This document shows positions 1-7,957 of a stretch of 11,328 nt of DNA, in pieces. The notes under the pieces were generated by a model. The model was not told the origin of the DNA and made no database searches. It saw only the letters and a program-made list of their open reading frames with translations. Positions within the stretch are counted from its first letter, which is position 1; each line of letters begins with the position of its first letter. The stretch comes from URNF01 sp045638005 (lineage in GTDB: Bacteria; Bacillota; Clostridia; Oscillospirales; Acutalibacteraceae). The stretch lies in the NCBI GenBank assembly GCA_045638005.1, contig JAZUAN010000047.1:1-11328 (forward strand). The letters are read 5' to 3'. The position numbers were made by a program, and so were the translations under genes.

Positions 1-1
1 G

Positions 2-856
2 GAAACAGAAGGTCTTTTCGACCAAGCACACAAAAAGCCTTTGCCGCGCTACCCGATGCGGGTGGGTGTGATTACGTCGCCTACCGGTGCCGCGGTACGA
101 GATATACTCAATATCTTGGGCCGCCGTTTTCCGCTTGCAAAAGTGGTGTTTATGCCGGTGTTGGTGCAAGGAGACGGCGCACCGCCGCAATTGGTTGCCG
201 CCATTGAGCGCATGAACGCCGAAAATGCCGCTGATGTGATCATTATCGGTCGCGGTGGCGGCTCTTTGGAGGATCTGTGGGCATTCAACACCGAGCCGGT
301 GTGCCGCGCGGTGGCAGCATCCCGTATTCCGATCATTTCTGCCGTGGGACATGAGACCGATTTCACTTTGTGTGATTTTGCTGCGGATTTGCGTGCTCCA
401 ACCCCTTCGGCAGCGGCGGAATTGGCGGTGCCGGATGCAGAAGATCTTTTATTGCAATTACAACAAAAACGAGTGCGCCTTTCAGTTGCGGCGCGTACCG
501 ATATACAGAAAAAATCGATTGCGCTCACAACGTTGCGTTCCAAGCGTGCGCTTGCGACACCGACTTTTCACATTGAGCAAAGCGCAATGCGGCTGGATCT
601 GTTAACCCGTCGGTTTTCAGGAATGGCACAAACCCGCATTTCTACTGCGAAAACAAAGCTTTCCGCCGCTGCGGCTGCGCTAGACGCGATGAGCCCGCTC
701 AAGGTGCTTTCCCGCGGATATGCCATTCCGCAGGATGAAAAGGGTGCGGTGCTGCGCTTAGCTGCTTCCGCACAGGCGGGGGACAAGCTTTTTCTGCACA
801 TGCAGGACGGTACTGTGAACTGTACGGTTGATACTGTGACGATGAAAGGGGAATAA
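2..856 (+). CDS. xseA: Exodeoxyribonuclease VII large subunit, C-terminal part (5' truncated by window)
   Basis: XseA is the catalytic large subunit of exonuclease VII, which with several XseB subunits degrades single-stranded DNA from both ends in repair and recombination. The frame is already open at base 2 and reads EGLFDQAHKKPLPRYP before the first ATG at 56. This is the family's linker leading into the catalytic domain, so the true start and the N-terminal OB-fold lie upstream of the window. About 284 codons of a usual 400-450 are present. Visible motifs are VITSPTGAAVRDI, GRGGGSLEDLWAFN and SAVGHETDFTLCDFAADLRAPTPS, all hallmarks of the XseA C-terminal domain, followed by a helical region and the family's C-terminal SPLKVLSRGYAI element. 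The stop TAA at 854-856 is 3 nt before xseB, the partner subunit, so both are made from one transcript. Identification is secure. Confidence 0.96.
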   Translation, partial: ETEGLFDQAHKKPLPRYPMRVGVITSPTGAAVRDILNILGRRFPLAKVVFMPVLVQGDGAPPQLVAAIERMNAENAADVIIIGRGGGSLEDLWAFNTEPVCRAVAASRIPIISAVGHETDFTLCDFAADLRAPTPSAAAELAVPDAEDLLLQLQQKRVRLSVAARTDIQKKSIALTTLRSKRALATPTFHIEQSAMRLDLLTRRFSGMAQTRISTAKTKLSAAAAALDAMSPLKVLSRGYAIPQDEKGAVLRLAASAQAGDKLFLHMQDGTVNCTVDTVTMKGE

Positions 857-859
857 CCC

Positions 860-1102
860 ATGGATACAACAATGAGTTTTGAACAAGCGATGGCGCGTCT
901 CGAAGAGATAGTTGCTTTATTAGAGGGCGGCAAGTGCACGTTGGATGAGTCGCTCAAATTGTTTGAAGAGGGTACTAAGCTGACGGCTTTTTGTTCTGAA
1001 CAGCTCAAAACCGCAGAACAGAAAATTTTGAAGCTGACCGATATGGAAAGTGGCGAGTTTACCGATCGTTTGGGAGATGACATGGGCGAGGAGTTGTCTT
1101 AA
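860..1102 (+). CDS. xseB: Exodeoxyribonuclease VII small subunit
   Basis: This is the small subunit of exonuclease VII, which binds the helical region of XseA and is needed for nuclease activity. The 80-residue product has the family's usual size. Its SFEQAMARLEEIVALLEGG...LDESLKLFEEGTKL...LKTAEQKI pattern is the two-helix hairpin of XseB. ATG 860 is chosen because AAAGGGG (844-850) sits about 9 nt upstream. An internal ATG at 872 would remove only MDTT and cannot be excluded. The gene follows xseA by 3 nt, and its TAA ends at 1102, one base before the next start, so translation is probably coupled on both sides. Identification rests on family pattern and context. Confidence 0.94.
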   Translation: MDTTMSFEQAMARLEEIVALLEGGKCTLDESLKLFEEGTKLTAFCSEQLKTAEQKILKLTDMESGEFTDRLGDDMGEELS

Positions 1103-1103
1103 A

Positions 1104-1997
1104 ATGTCGATATATACTGATATGCTTGCGGCGCATTGCCGCTTGTTCGAAGAAAAACTGCCGCAATATCTGCCGTCTGCCGACGGTGTGCGCGATACCG
1201 TTATTCGTGCGATGGCATACGCTTGTGCCGATGGAGGTAAGCGTATTCGTCCGGTACTCACAATGGAATTTTGTCGCCTTTGCTGCGGGGATGCGGAAAA
1301 GGCGTTGCCTTTTGCCGCTGCCATTGAAATGATCCATTCCTATTCGCTGGTACACGATGATATGCCGTGCATGGATAACAGCCCCTTGCGTCGCGGAAAA
1401 CCTGCGGTGCACGTTGCCTTCGGCGAGGATATGGCTTTGCTTGCCGGTGACGCACTTTTAAATCGCGCTTTTGAGACGGTTCTTGCAAAAGAAAATATTG
1501 TCGCTCTTCCTGCTGATGCCGTGTTGACCGCAGCTTCTATCTTAGCGGATGCCGCCGGGGTTGCTGGTATGGTGGGCGGTCAGTGCATTGACTTGGAAAG
1601 CGAGGGTAAAGCGATCGACCTTGTCACCTTGCAAACCTTGCAGGATGGCAAAACAGCCGCTCTGCTGCGCGCGGCGTGTGCGATGGGTGCGACGATTGGC
1701 GGCGGTGATACCGCCATGCAAGCTGCGGCGGCCGCTTTTGGTGAAAATATCGGTCTTGCGTTTCAAATGGTAGACGATATTTTGGATGTGACCGCGGATG
1801 CGGCGGCACTGGGTAAACCGGTGGGCAGCGATGCGGGAAATGAAAAGGTTACCTATATAACGCTTTGCGGCTTGGAAGAGACCCGTAAAGCTGCGGCAGA
1901 GAAAACAAACGCTGCGTTGCAGTCTTTGGAGAACTTCAAAGGGGATACCTCTCATTTGAAATCGCTCGCAACCGCACTTTTGTACCGTGATCGGTAA
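1104..1997 (+). CDS. ispA: Polyprenyl synthetase, probable farnesyl diphosphate synthase
   Basis: This is a trans-prenyltransferase that condenses IPP with DMAPP/GPP, probably to make C15 farnesyl diphosphate. In the 297-residue product, GGKRIRP (44-50) binds IPP. The first Asp-rich motif is DDMPCMD (85-91), a DDx4D form with Tyr80 five residues before it, as in bacterial FPP synthases. The second is DDILD (224-228), followed by GKPVGSD. The frame is open from 1050, but ATG 1104 is preferred: it lies one base after the xseB stop, has GGCGAGGAG (1085-1093) upstream, and gives the usual length and an N-terminus like IspA. After the first motif the chain reads NSPLRRG where many relatives have more Asp (DDDLRRG). 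The catalytic Asp residues are intact. The neighbouring dxs supplies precursors through the MEP pathway. Exact chain length (C10 versus C15) is inferred. Confidence 0.93.
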   Translation: MSIYTDMLAAHCRLFEEKLPQYLPSADGVRDTVIRAMAYACADGGKRIRPVLTMEFCRLCCGDAEKALPFAAAIEMIHSYSLVHDDMPCMDNSPLRRGKPAVHVAFGEDMALLAGDALLNRAFETVLAKENIVALPADAVLTAASILADAAGVAGMVGGQCIDLESEGKAIDLVTLQTLQDGKTAALLRAACAMGATIGGGDTAMQAAAAAFGENIGLAFQMVDDILDVTADAAALGKPVGSDAGNEKVTYITLCGLEETRKAAAEKTNAALQSLENFKGDTSHLKSLATALLYRDR

Positions 1998-2017
1998 ATT
2001 ATATAAAGGACAGCAGT

Positions 2018-3886
2018 ATGAAAGAGAGAACTGAAATTCTTCGCTCCGTCAAAGGACCGGAGGATGTGAAAAAAATAGATGCAGAGCACCTGGATGGCTT
2101 GTGCGCAGAGATTAGGGAAGAATTGATCTCCTGCGTATCCACTACGGGTGGGCACATGTCCTCAAACCTCGGCGTTGTAGAGCTGACGGTAGCTTTGCTG
2201 CGCGCATTCGACCTAAAAAAGGACGATATTATCTGGGACGTGGGACATCAGTGCTATGTTTATAAGATGCTCACAGGTCGCCTTGATGGCATGAAATCCA
2301 TTCGTAAAAAAGACGGTCTTTCCGGCTTTCCAAACCCGAAGGAAAGCACGTATGACCGCTTTGTGATGGGACACAGCAGTACGTCGGTTTCCGCGGCGAA
2401 CGGTATTGCTAAGGCGAAAAAACTGACCGCGGATGACGGCTATACGGTAGCGGTCATCGGTGACGGCGCGCTGACAGGCGGTCTTGCATACGAAGGGCTT
2501 AGCAATGCCGGACGCAGTGATGACCGTCTTATTGTGGTGCTCAACGACAATCAAATGTCCATCAGCCCCAATGTCGGTTTTGCGGCACGGCATTTGTCAA
2601 GTCTTCGTACCCGTCCGCGCTATGTACGGTTAAAAAATGCGATAGCTGCATTTTTTAAACATATACCGCTGATCGGTAAAACTATCTATACGTTCTTGCT
2701 GCGCGGTAAAAAGACCGTAAAACGCGCTATTTTCAAGGATGTATCCTTTTTCGAGGATATGGGATTTTACTACGTAGGTCCCATTAACGGTCATGATATT
2801 GAGCAACTCACCCGCGCTTTTGAAACCGCGCGCATGTTGGCGCGACCGGTCGTAGTGCATGTTGAAACGACAAAAGGCAAGGGCTATGCCTTTGCGGAAA
2901 GTGATCCCGGCACCTATCACGGTGTGTCGAAATTTGATCCTGCCGAGAAATTGGTGCCGTCTGTCGCACAGACATATTCTACTGTTTTCGGTGGTTTTTT
3001 AGATGTGCTTGCGGATGAGGATGAACGTATTGTTGGTATCACTGCTGCCATGAAGCACGGCACCTGCATGGTGAAATTTGCCGATCGGATGCCGTCCCGT
3101 TGCTTTGATACCGGTATTGCGGAATCGCATGCCGTGACCTTCGCTTCCGGACTTGCTGTCGGTGGTATGTTACCCGTCTTTGCGGTGTACTCCACCTTCT
3201 TGCAGCGTGCGTATGATCAATTGCTCAACGATACGGCTATCATGAACAACCATATCGTGCTTGCGGTGGATCGTGCGGGTATTGTTCCGGATGAGGGAGA
3301 GACCCATCAGGGCATTTATGATGTGCCGTTTTTGACCACCGTGCCGCATACCACCATTTATGCACCCGCCACCTATGCAGAACTCAAAATTCATCTGCGG
3401 CAGGCGATATACGACGTGGGTGGTATTGCCGCTGTGCGGTATCCCAGAGGAGGAGAACCCGAGATCCTCACGGATTATCAGCCGAATTACAGCGTCTATT
3501 GCTACGAAGAGTGTGCGGATGCTGCGACCCTGGTCATCACCTACGGTAGAGTATATGCCAATGTGCTCGCTGCTGCACAGCAGTCGGCGCAGCGCGGTAT
3601 TGCACTTTCTGTTTTGAAACTCAACCGTATTTTTCCGCTTGAAGATGCGGTGGTGGATATCGCCAAACGCTATTCCCGTGTGATTTTCGTGGAAGAAAGC
3701 GCCCGCCGTGGCGGTATCGGTGAGTATGTAGCTGCAAAACTGTTAGAACAGCGATTTGACGGTCGCTATATCGTTCGCGCAATTGAACAAAATCTGCCGC
3801 CGTGCACACTTGAACAAGGTATGCGCATGTGTGGGCTGGATGCCGATAGCTTGCTTGCGCTGTTCGTTGAAGAGGAAGCACAATGA
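2018..3886 (+). CDS. dxs: 1-deoxy-D-xylulose-5-phosphate synthase
   Basis: Dxs is a thiamine diphosphate enzyme that joins pyruvate and glyceraldehyde 3-phosphate to form DXP, the first step of the MEP isoprenoid pathway and a source for thiamine and pyridoxal synthesis. The 622-residue product is full length. It has TGGHMSSNLG (His46), the ThDP/Mg motif GDGALTGG (148-155) with NDNQMSIS (176-183), YHGV (His301), the catalytic Glu369 in GIAESHAVTFASG, and DRAGIVPDEGETHQG (418-432), which contributes to substrate binding. A transketolase C-terminal domain follows (LVITYGRVYANVL; IFVEESARRGGIG). ATG 2018 has AAAGGAC (2005-2011) upstream, and the 20-nt gap after ispA is among the larger ones in this array. 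The stop overlaps the tlyA start in ATGA. No key residue appears to be missing. Confidence 0.97.
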   Translation: MKERTEILRSVKGPEDVKKIDAEHLDGLCAEIREELISCVSTTGGHMSSNLGVVELTVALLRAFDLKKDDIIWDVGHQCYVYKMLTGRLDGMKSIRKKDGLSGFPNPKESTYDRFVMGHSSTSVSAANGIAKAKKLTADDGYTVAVIGDGALTGGLAYEGLSNAGRSDDRLIVVLNDNQMSISPNVGFAARHLSSLRTRPRYVRLKNAIAAFFKHIPLIGKTIYTFLLRGKKTVKRAIFKDVSFFEDMGFYYVGPINGHDIEQLTRAFETARMLARPVVVHVETTKGKGYAFAESDPGTYHGVSKFDPAEKLVPSVAQTYSTVFGGFLDVLADEDERIVGITAAMKHGTCMVKFADRMPSRCFDTGIAESHAVTFASGLAVGGMLPVFAVYSTFLQRAYDQLLNDTAIMNNHIVLAVDRAGIVPDEGETHQGIYDVPFLTTVPHTTIYAPATYAELKIHLRQAIYDVGGIAAVRYPRGGEPEILTDYQPNYSVYCYEECADAATLVITYGRVYANVLAAAQQSAQRGIALSVLKLNRIFPLEDAVVDIAKRYSRVIFVEESARRGGIGEYVAAKLLEQRFDGRYIVRAIEQNLPPCTLEQGMRMCGLDADSLLALFVEEEAQ

Positions 3887-4710
3887 GCGGGGAGATGCGC
3901 TTGGACGCCTTTTTGGTAGCAAAAGGGTTGGTCAGCGGCAGAGAAAAAGCGAAAGAATTGATTGAAAGCGGCGCTGTCATGGTAAACGGTAAGACGGTTT
4001 TGAAAGCCGCTTTCAAGGTGACGGATAACAGCGACGTTAAATGTGATACTTCTTCCATCCGATTTGTGGGTCGCGGGGGTCTGAAACTTGAAAAAGCCCT
4101 GCAAATCAGCAGCTTGGATGTGACCGATATGGTCGCTATGGATGTGGGCGCTTCTACCGGCGGCTTTACCGATTGCTTGCTGCAATCGGGTGCCATGCAC
4201 GTGTATGCGATCGACGTCGGCACCGATCAACTGCATGTCTCTTTGCGGGAAGACCCGCGGGTGACCGTGTTGGAGGGCACCGACATTCGCAGCGATGCAT
4301 TGCGTGCGGTTATTCCGCTTCAAAGCGTGGATGTGTGCGCTGTTGATGTGTCTTTTATCTCTTTACAGCAGGTGTTGCCGTCTGTGCTGCCGTATCTGAA
4401 AAGCGATGCTACGCTCTTATGCCTTATAAAACCGCAGTTTGAAGCGGGGAAAGCCGCTATTGGTAAGCATGGTGTCATACGAGATAAAAAGGTACATTGC
4501 AGTGTTTTGGAAACCATGTGTAGCTTTTTTGGGTCACTTGGTCTCACTGTGCAAAAGTTAGACTATTCTCCTATCACCGGCGGTGAAGGAAATATTGAAT
4601 TTTTAATCGTTTTGGTGTATAGTAATACAAAAGCGTCTGTATTCACCCCTGTTCCCATTCGGGAAGTGGTGGAGCGTGCGCATCAATCTCTAAAAAAAGG
4701 GGGCAGGTAA
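3883..4710 (+). CDS. tlyA: TlyA family rRNA (cytidine-2'-O)-methyltransferase
   Basis: TlyA/YqxC proteins use S-adenosylmethionine to 2'-O-methylate cytidines in rRNA. In mycobacteria this affects capreomycin sensitivity; the precise rRNA target in Clostridia is less certain. The product is 275 residues. An S4 RNA-binding domain covers about 5-55 (RLDAFLVAKGLVSGREKAKELI). VGRGGLKLEKAL and an FtsJ/RrmJ-like fold with SAM motif MDVGASTGGFTD (86-97) follow. The K-D-K-E catalytic set expected for the family is visible as Lys68, Asp155 (AVDVSFISL), Lys183 (LIKPQFEAGK) and Glu239 (GNIEFLIVL). ATG 3883 overlaps the dxs stop (ATGA) and has GAGGAAG 7 nt or so upstream. ATG 3895 has no usable spacing. 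The name haemolysin seen for some homologues is probably historical; the fold indicates RNA methylation. Confidence 0.93.
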   Translation: MSGEMRLDAFLVAKGLVSGREKAKELIESGAVMVNGKTVLKAAFKVTDNSDVKCDTSSIRFVGRGGLKLEKALQISSLDVTDMVAMDVGASTGGFTDCLLQSGAMHVYAIDVGTDQLHVSLREDPRVTVLEGTDIRSDALRAVIPLQSVDVCAVDVSFISLQQVLPSVLPYLKSDATLLCLIKPQFEAGKAAIGKHGVIRDKKVHCSVLETMCSFFGSLGLTVQKLDYSPITGGEGNIEFLIVLVYSNTKASVFTPVPIREVVERAHQSLKKGGR

Positions 4711-4712
4711 CG

Positions 4713-5528
4713 GTGAAAAATGTAGTGGTGGTGTCCAATATTCATACAGCGGTCAGTCCGCAGGATGTACAGCGTGTTTGTGAAGTGCTGCGCGGCTACG
4801 GCGCTGAAGTGACCGCGGCGAGTTTCTCGCCGGGTGAGCCGCTGCCTGCTGCAAAAGCAGATATCGTTATCGCAATCGGCGGCGACGGCACTATTATGCA
4901 CGTCGCTAAACAGGCTGCACCGTTGCATCTGCCGGTCTTGGGCGTTAACAGCGGTAATCTCGGCTTCCTCGCGGGCATGGAGATGGATGAAACCGGTCGT
5001 CTGCAAGCGTTGATAGACGGCGCGTACGAGACGGAGGAGCGTTTGCTTTTAGATGTTACGGTGGACGGCTCAACGGATACATATCTTGCTATGAACGAGG
5101 CGGTGGTTTCCCGCGGTGCTTTGTCGCGCTTGGTGGATCTGACCGTCACCTGCGGAGAAAAGGACGTTATGCGCTATCGCGCAGACGGTGTGATGGTTGC
5201 GACTCCGACCGGTTCTACGGCATATTCGTTGTCGGCGGGCGGTCCGGTGGTGGACCCGCAGGTGCCGTGTATGTTGCTAACCCCCATTTGTCCGCATTCG
5301 CTGTATGCGCGTTCGTATGTACTGCCTGCCGATACAACGCTTTTCATTGATACCGCCGATACAAACGGGGAAACCTTCTTGACGGTGGATGGCGAAATTG
5401 AAATTCCGCTGCCGCAAAGCGGCTGTGTGCAGGTGCAAAAATCTGCATATACAGCGCGGCTTATCCGATTGCAAACGCAATCTTTCTATGACGTTGTGGA
5501 GAAAAAGCTTATTGGAGGACGGAAATGA
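4713..5528 (+). CDS. nadK: NAD kinase
   Basis: NAD kinase phosphorylates NAD+ to NADP+ with ATP or polyphosphate and sets the cell's NADP(H) pool. The 271-residue protein shows the family's ordered motifs: GGDGT with Asp58 (56-60), GVNSGNLGFLAG (77-88), the NE dyad (Asn128-Glu129 in LAMNEAVVSRG), YRADGVMVATPTGSTAYSLS (Asp158, then GST at 167-169), and LTPICPHSLYAR (189-200). The position usually occupied by Arg in N-[ST]-G-R-L-G-F is Asn82, a mild departure. The start is GTG at 4713, two bases after the tlyA TAA, with AAAGGGGG (4696-4703) at good spacing. The stop overlaps the argR ATG as ATGA. In B. subtilis nadK is not within this cluster, so its placement here supports a clostridial lineage. 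Confidence 0.95.
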   Translation: MKNVVVVSNIHTAVSPQDVQRVCEVLRGYGAEVTAASFSPGEPLPAAKADIVIAIGGDGTIMHVAKQAAPLHLPVLGVNSGNLGFLAGMEMDETGRLQALIDGAYETEERLLLDVTVDGSTDTYLAMNEAVVSRGALSRLVDLTVTCGEKDVMRYRADGVMVATPTGSTAYSLSAGGPVVDPQVPCMLLTPICPHSLYARSYVLPADTTLFIDTADTNGETFLTVDGEIEIPLPQSGCVQVQKSAYTARLIRLQTQSFYDVVEKKLIGGRK

Positions 5529-5977
5529 AGATCAAACGACAAGCAATGATCCTGGAGATCATTCGGCGGCAGCCGGTGGATACGCAGGAGGAATTGCAGA
5601 GATTATTAAAAGAAGACGGCTTTCACGTGACCCAAGCGACCGTGTCGCGGGATATCAAGGAAATGCGTCTCATTAAAATTCTGGACTCCGACGGCAGATA
5701 CCGCTATTCTGTGGAGCGGCAGGATGGGGTACAGATCTCCTCAAAGTTCCATTCGCTGTTCGCAGACGCGGTGACCGGCGTGAATTATGCCGGTAATATC
5801 GTGGTGGTAAAATGCTTGAATGGCATGGCACAGGCAGTTTGCGCGGCGATGGATTCACTGCATTGGGACGGTCTTGTGGGCACCTTGGCCGGTGATGACA
5901 CCTTTATCGGTATTGCCATCACCGAGGCGCGCGCCGCAGAGCTGACCGAGGATCTCAAAAAACTGTTACATCACTAA
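5525..5977 (+). CDS. argR: Arginine repressor
   Basis: ArgR/AhrC is an arginine-sensing regulator that represses arginine biosynthesis and may activate catabolism, acting as a hexamer. The 150-residue product has the normal size. An N-terminal winged helix covers about 1-60 (DTQEELQRLL; recognition helix in VTQATVSRDIKEMRLIKI). The C-terminal arginine-binding and oligomerisation domain carries the diagnostic GTLAGDDTFIGIAI (119-132). ATG 5525 overlaps the nadK stop and is preceded by TTGGAGGAC. I did not find a convincing ARG-box operator within the window, and no arginine pathway genes are present, so its targets lie elsewhere. Placement just before recN is conserved in Firmicutes (ahrC-recN). 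Confidence 0.96.
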   Translation: MKIKRQAMILEIIRRQPVDTQEELQRLLKEDGFHVTQATVSRDIKEMRLIKILDSDGRYRYSVERQDGVQISSKFHSLFADAVTGVNYAGNIVVVKCLNGMAQAVCAAMDSLHWDGLVGTLAGDDTFIGIAITEARAAELTEDLKKLLHH

Positions 5978-5992
5978 AAGCAATGCTGCTTT
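5977..5992 (+). other. Small hairpin in the argR-recN gap
   Basis: The only non-coding bases between argR and recN form AAAGCA-ATGC-TGCTTT, a perfect 6-bp stem with a 4-base loop. It begins at the last base of the argR stop codon and ends directly against the recN ribosome binding site. No T-tract follows, so it is unlikely to be an intrinsic terminator. It could insulate recN translation from argR or be chance; the stem is short. Confidence 0.35.
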
Positions 5993-6002
5993 AAGGAGGT
6001 GA
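5993..6002 (+). promoter_or_regulatory. Ribosome binding site that fixes the recN start
   Basis: AAGGAGGTGA is a near-perfect anti-16S match. It contains the in-frame GTG at 5999, which therefore cannot be the start. The first suitable codon is TTG 6008, 8 nt after GGAGG. Confidence 0.85.
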
Positions 6003-6007
6003 CCGAC

Positions 6008-7675
6008 TTGCTGGAAAGCTTGCATATTGAAAATATTGCGGTAATCGAACGAGCTGACGTGGATTTTCACGACAGCCTTAATGTGCTGACCGGCGAGACC
6101 GGCGCCGGTAAATCTATTCTCATTGATGCTATCAACGCGGTGCTCGGGGAACGTGTGCGGCGTGATCTGGTGCGCACCGGCTGTGAGGAAGCGTGTGTAT
6201 TTGCGACCTTTTCTGAGGTGTCTGCACGCGCCAAAGCGCACTTAGAAGCGGCTGGCTATCCAATGGAGGAGGATACGCTGCTCATAGGGCGTACTATCCG
6301 TGCGGACGGTAAAACGAGCTGCCGTATTAACGGTAGACCTGCCACCGTCGGCTTTTTGCGCGAAGTGGGCAGAATGCTTGTGAATATCCATGGCCAGCAT
6401 GAAAATCAAACACTTTTAGATCCGTCTTTACATTTGGGTTATCTTGAAAAATTGGGTGATTTCGGTGACGTGCATGCGACGTATACCGACGCCTATCAGA
6501 AATATTGCGATATCAGCCGTGCACTGAAAAAATTGAATATCGCAGAAAGCGAAAAACTGCAACGCACCGACATGCTGAAATTCCAGATCGATGAACTGGA
6601 ATCGGCAGCGCTTATCCCCGGTGAAGAAAAGCAGTTGGAGGACAAACGCGATTTCTACCGCCATAGCGAAAAAATCGCGGGGTATCTCCGTAAAACCGAT
6701 AGTTTGCTCAATGGTGACGAGGAAGGCGGCGCTGTTGCTGCTGTTACTGCTGCCGCGGACGCATTGCGGCACGCGGGTGCTTTGGTAGCATCCCTTTCGC
6801 CGCTTTCTGAACGGTTGCAAACGGTGATGTATGACCTTGAAGCACTCGGCGCAGAGGTGGATACCTTTGCCAGAGATATGGATTTCGATGAAGCCGATCA
6901 GGCGCAGACGGAAGACCGCTTGGATCTTCTGCGTCGCCTGTCACAGAAATACGGTACCGATGCCGCGGGCATGCTGCAAATGTTGGAGGATGCCAAAGCG
7001 GAATTAGACGGTATTGAGACCGCGGACATCCGCGCAGAACAGTTGCGCGGTGAATTGGAGGTCGCGCGGGTGGAAACCTTGGCGGCAGCAGAAAAACTGA
7101 CCGCCGCAAGGCAAAAAACCGCTAAGCGGTTTGAAGAACGTGTTTCCAAAGAACTTGCGTTTCTCGATATGCCGTTCGTACAGCTGAAAGTGTCAATTGA
7201 GCCGGTATCGCTCACCGCGACCGGTGGAGATAAGGTGGAATTTTTACTGTCGGTTAACCCCGGTGAACCGGCAAAACCGCTCGCGCAGATTGCGTCCGGC
7301 GGTGAACTGTCCCGCATGATGCTGGCTATCAAATCGGTCATGGCGGAAGTGGATGATATCGATACATTGATATTTGATGAGATCGACACCGGTATCAGCG
7401 GACACGCCGCTGTGAAGGTTGGTTTAAAGCTGCGACAAACCGCGGCGCACCGACAGATTTTATGTGTGACCCACTTAGCACAGATTGCCGCGAGAGCACA
7501 CCACCACCTACTGATCCGAAAAGAGGTCAGCGAGGGCAGAACGCGCACGGCGGTATTGCCGCTCAATGCGCAAGATAGCGAAAAAGAGCTTGCTCGCATT
7601 ATCGGCGGCAGCGTAACCGAAGCGAATTTGAAAGCGGCGCACGAGATGCGCGAGGAAGGACAGGAGGGTGCCTGA
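6008..7675 (+). CDS. recN: DNA repair protein RecN
   Basis: RecN is an SMC-like ATPase that acts early in double-strand break repair, holding DNA ends for RecA-dependent recombination. The product is 555 residues, normal for the family. It begins MLESLHIENIAVIERADVDF, the usual RecN N-terminus. Walker A is GETGAGKS (29-36). A central coiled-coil region rich in Glu, Lys, Ala and Leu covers about 150-375. Then come the ABC signature SGGELSRMM (430-438) and Walker B LIFDEIDTGISG with Asp457-Glu458, followed by the switch-like QILCVTHLAQIAA. The start is TTG 6008, decided by the Shine-Dalgarno at 5993-6002. The in-frame GTG 5999 lies inside that site. A weak start codon behind a very strong binding site suggests tuned translation. 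Its stop overlaps the next gene (TGATG). No SOS operator was identified upstream. Confidence 0.96.
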   Translation: MLESLHIENIAVIERADVDFHDSLNVLTGETGAGKSILIDAINAVLGERVRRDLVRTGCEEACVFATFSEVSARAKAHLEAAGYPMEEDTLLIGRTIRADGKTSCRINGRPATVGFLREVGRMLVNIHGQHENQTLLDPSLHLGYLEKLGDFGDVHATYTDAYQKYCDISRALKKLNIAESEKLQRTDMLKFQIDELESAALIPGEEKQLEDKRDFYRHSEKIAGYLRKTDSLLNGDEEGGAVAAVTAAADALRHAGALVASLSPLSERLQTVMYDLEALGAEVDTFARDMDFDEADQAQTEDRLDLLRRLSQKYGTDAAGMLQMLEDAKAELDGIETADIRAEQLRGELEVARVETLAAAEKLTAARQKTAKRFEERVSKELAFLDMPFVQLKVSIEPVSLTATGGDKVEFLLSVNPGEPAKPLAQIASGGELSRMMLAIKSVMAEVDDIDTLIFDEIDTGISGHAAVKVGLKLRQTAAHRQILCVTHLAQIAARAHHHLLIRKEVSEGRTRTAVLPLNAQDSEKELARIIGGSVTEANLKAAHEMREEGQEGA

Positions 7676-7956
7676 TGGCGATGAAACTGACCGAAGAAAA
7701 CAAGGAATTTTTGTATAATGCTGTTTTGAAACTGCGTTCTTTGGAAGAGTGCCGTTTGTTTTTTGATGACCTGTGTACCGAAAAAGAGATCGGCAACATG
7801 GTGCAGCGTCTCTCGGTTGCAAAAATGCTGAAAGAGGATTGCAATTACGCTGAGATCGTGGAAGCGACAGGTGCGTCTACTGCAACGGTCAGCCGTGTGA
7901 AGCGTTCTTCTGAAAACTATCGCATCGTGCTGGATCGCATGGAAGAGGATGCTTGA
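7675..7956 (+). CDS. yerC: YerC/YecD-type TrpR-like DNA-binding protein
   Basis: This small helix-turn-helix protein of 93 residues resembles the YerC/YecD branch of the TrpR superfamily, whose physiological role is poorly defined. The pattern LRSLEECRLFFDDLCTEKEI followed by MVQRLSVAKML is typical of the branch. The HTH lies at about 57-76 (NYAEIVEATGASTATVSRVK). ATG 7675 overlaps the recN stop by one base (TGATG) and has AGGAGG (7662-7667) upstream. ATG 7681 is a possible alternative two codons in. No tryptophan genes are nearby, so naming it trpR would be misleading. Tight coupling to recN shows co-production but not function. Family assignment is fairly sure; target genes are unknown. Confidence 0.85.
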   Translation: MAMKLTEENKEFLYNAVLKLRSLEECRLFFDDLCTEKEIGNMVQRLSVAKMLKEDCNYAEIVEATGASTATVSRVKRSSENYRIVLDRMEEDA

Positions 7957-7957
7957 T

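Noticed and set aside
1050..1103. Upstream start for ispA at 1050
   Set aside because: It would overlap xseB by 53 nt and add an 18-residue extension not seen in IspA proteins. ATG 1104 has a good ribosome binding site and conserved N-terminus.
5500..5530. ARG-box operator for autoregulation of argR
   Set aside because: No convincing match to the AT-rich ArgR operator palindrome is visible near the argR start, which lies inside the nadK coding sequence.
6898..7599. 233-codon open frame on the - strand inside recN
   Set aside because: It lies wholly opposite a secure recN, has a low-complexity Ser/Ala-rich translation and no family motif. It is a codon-bias shadow, as are the other antisense frames under 2-9610.
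7949..7957. ATG 7949 as methyltransferase start
   Set aside because: The ribosome binding site GGAAGAGG ends directly at this codon, leaving no spacing. ATG 7958 fits.
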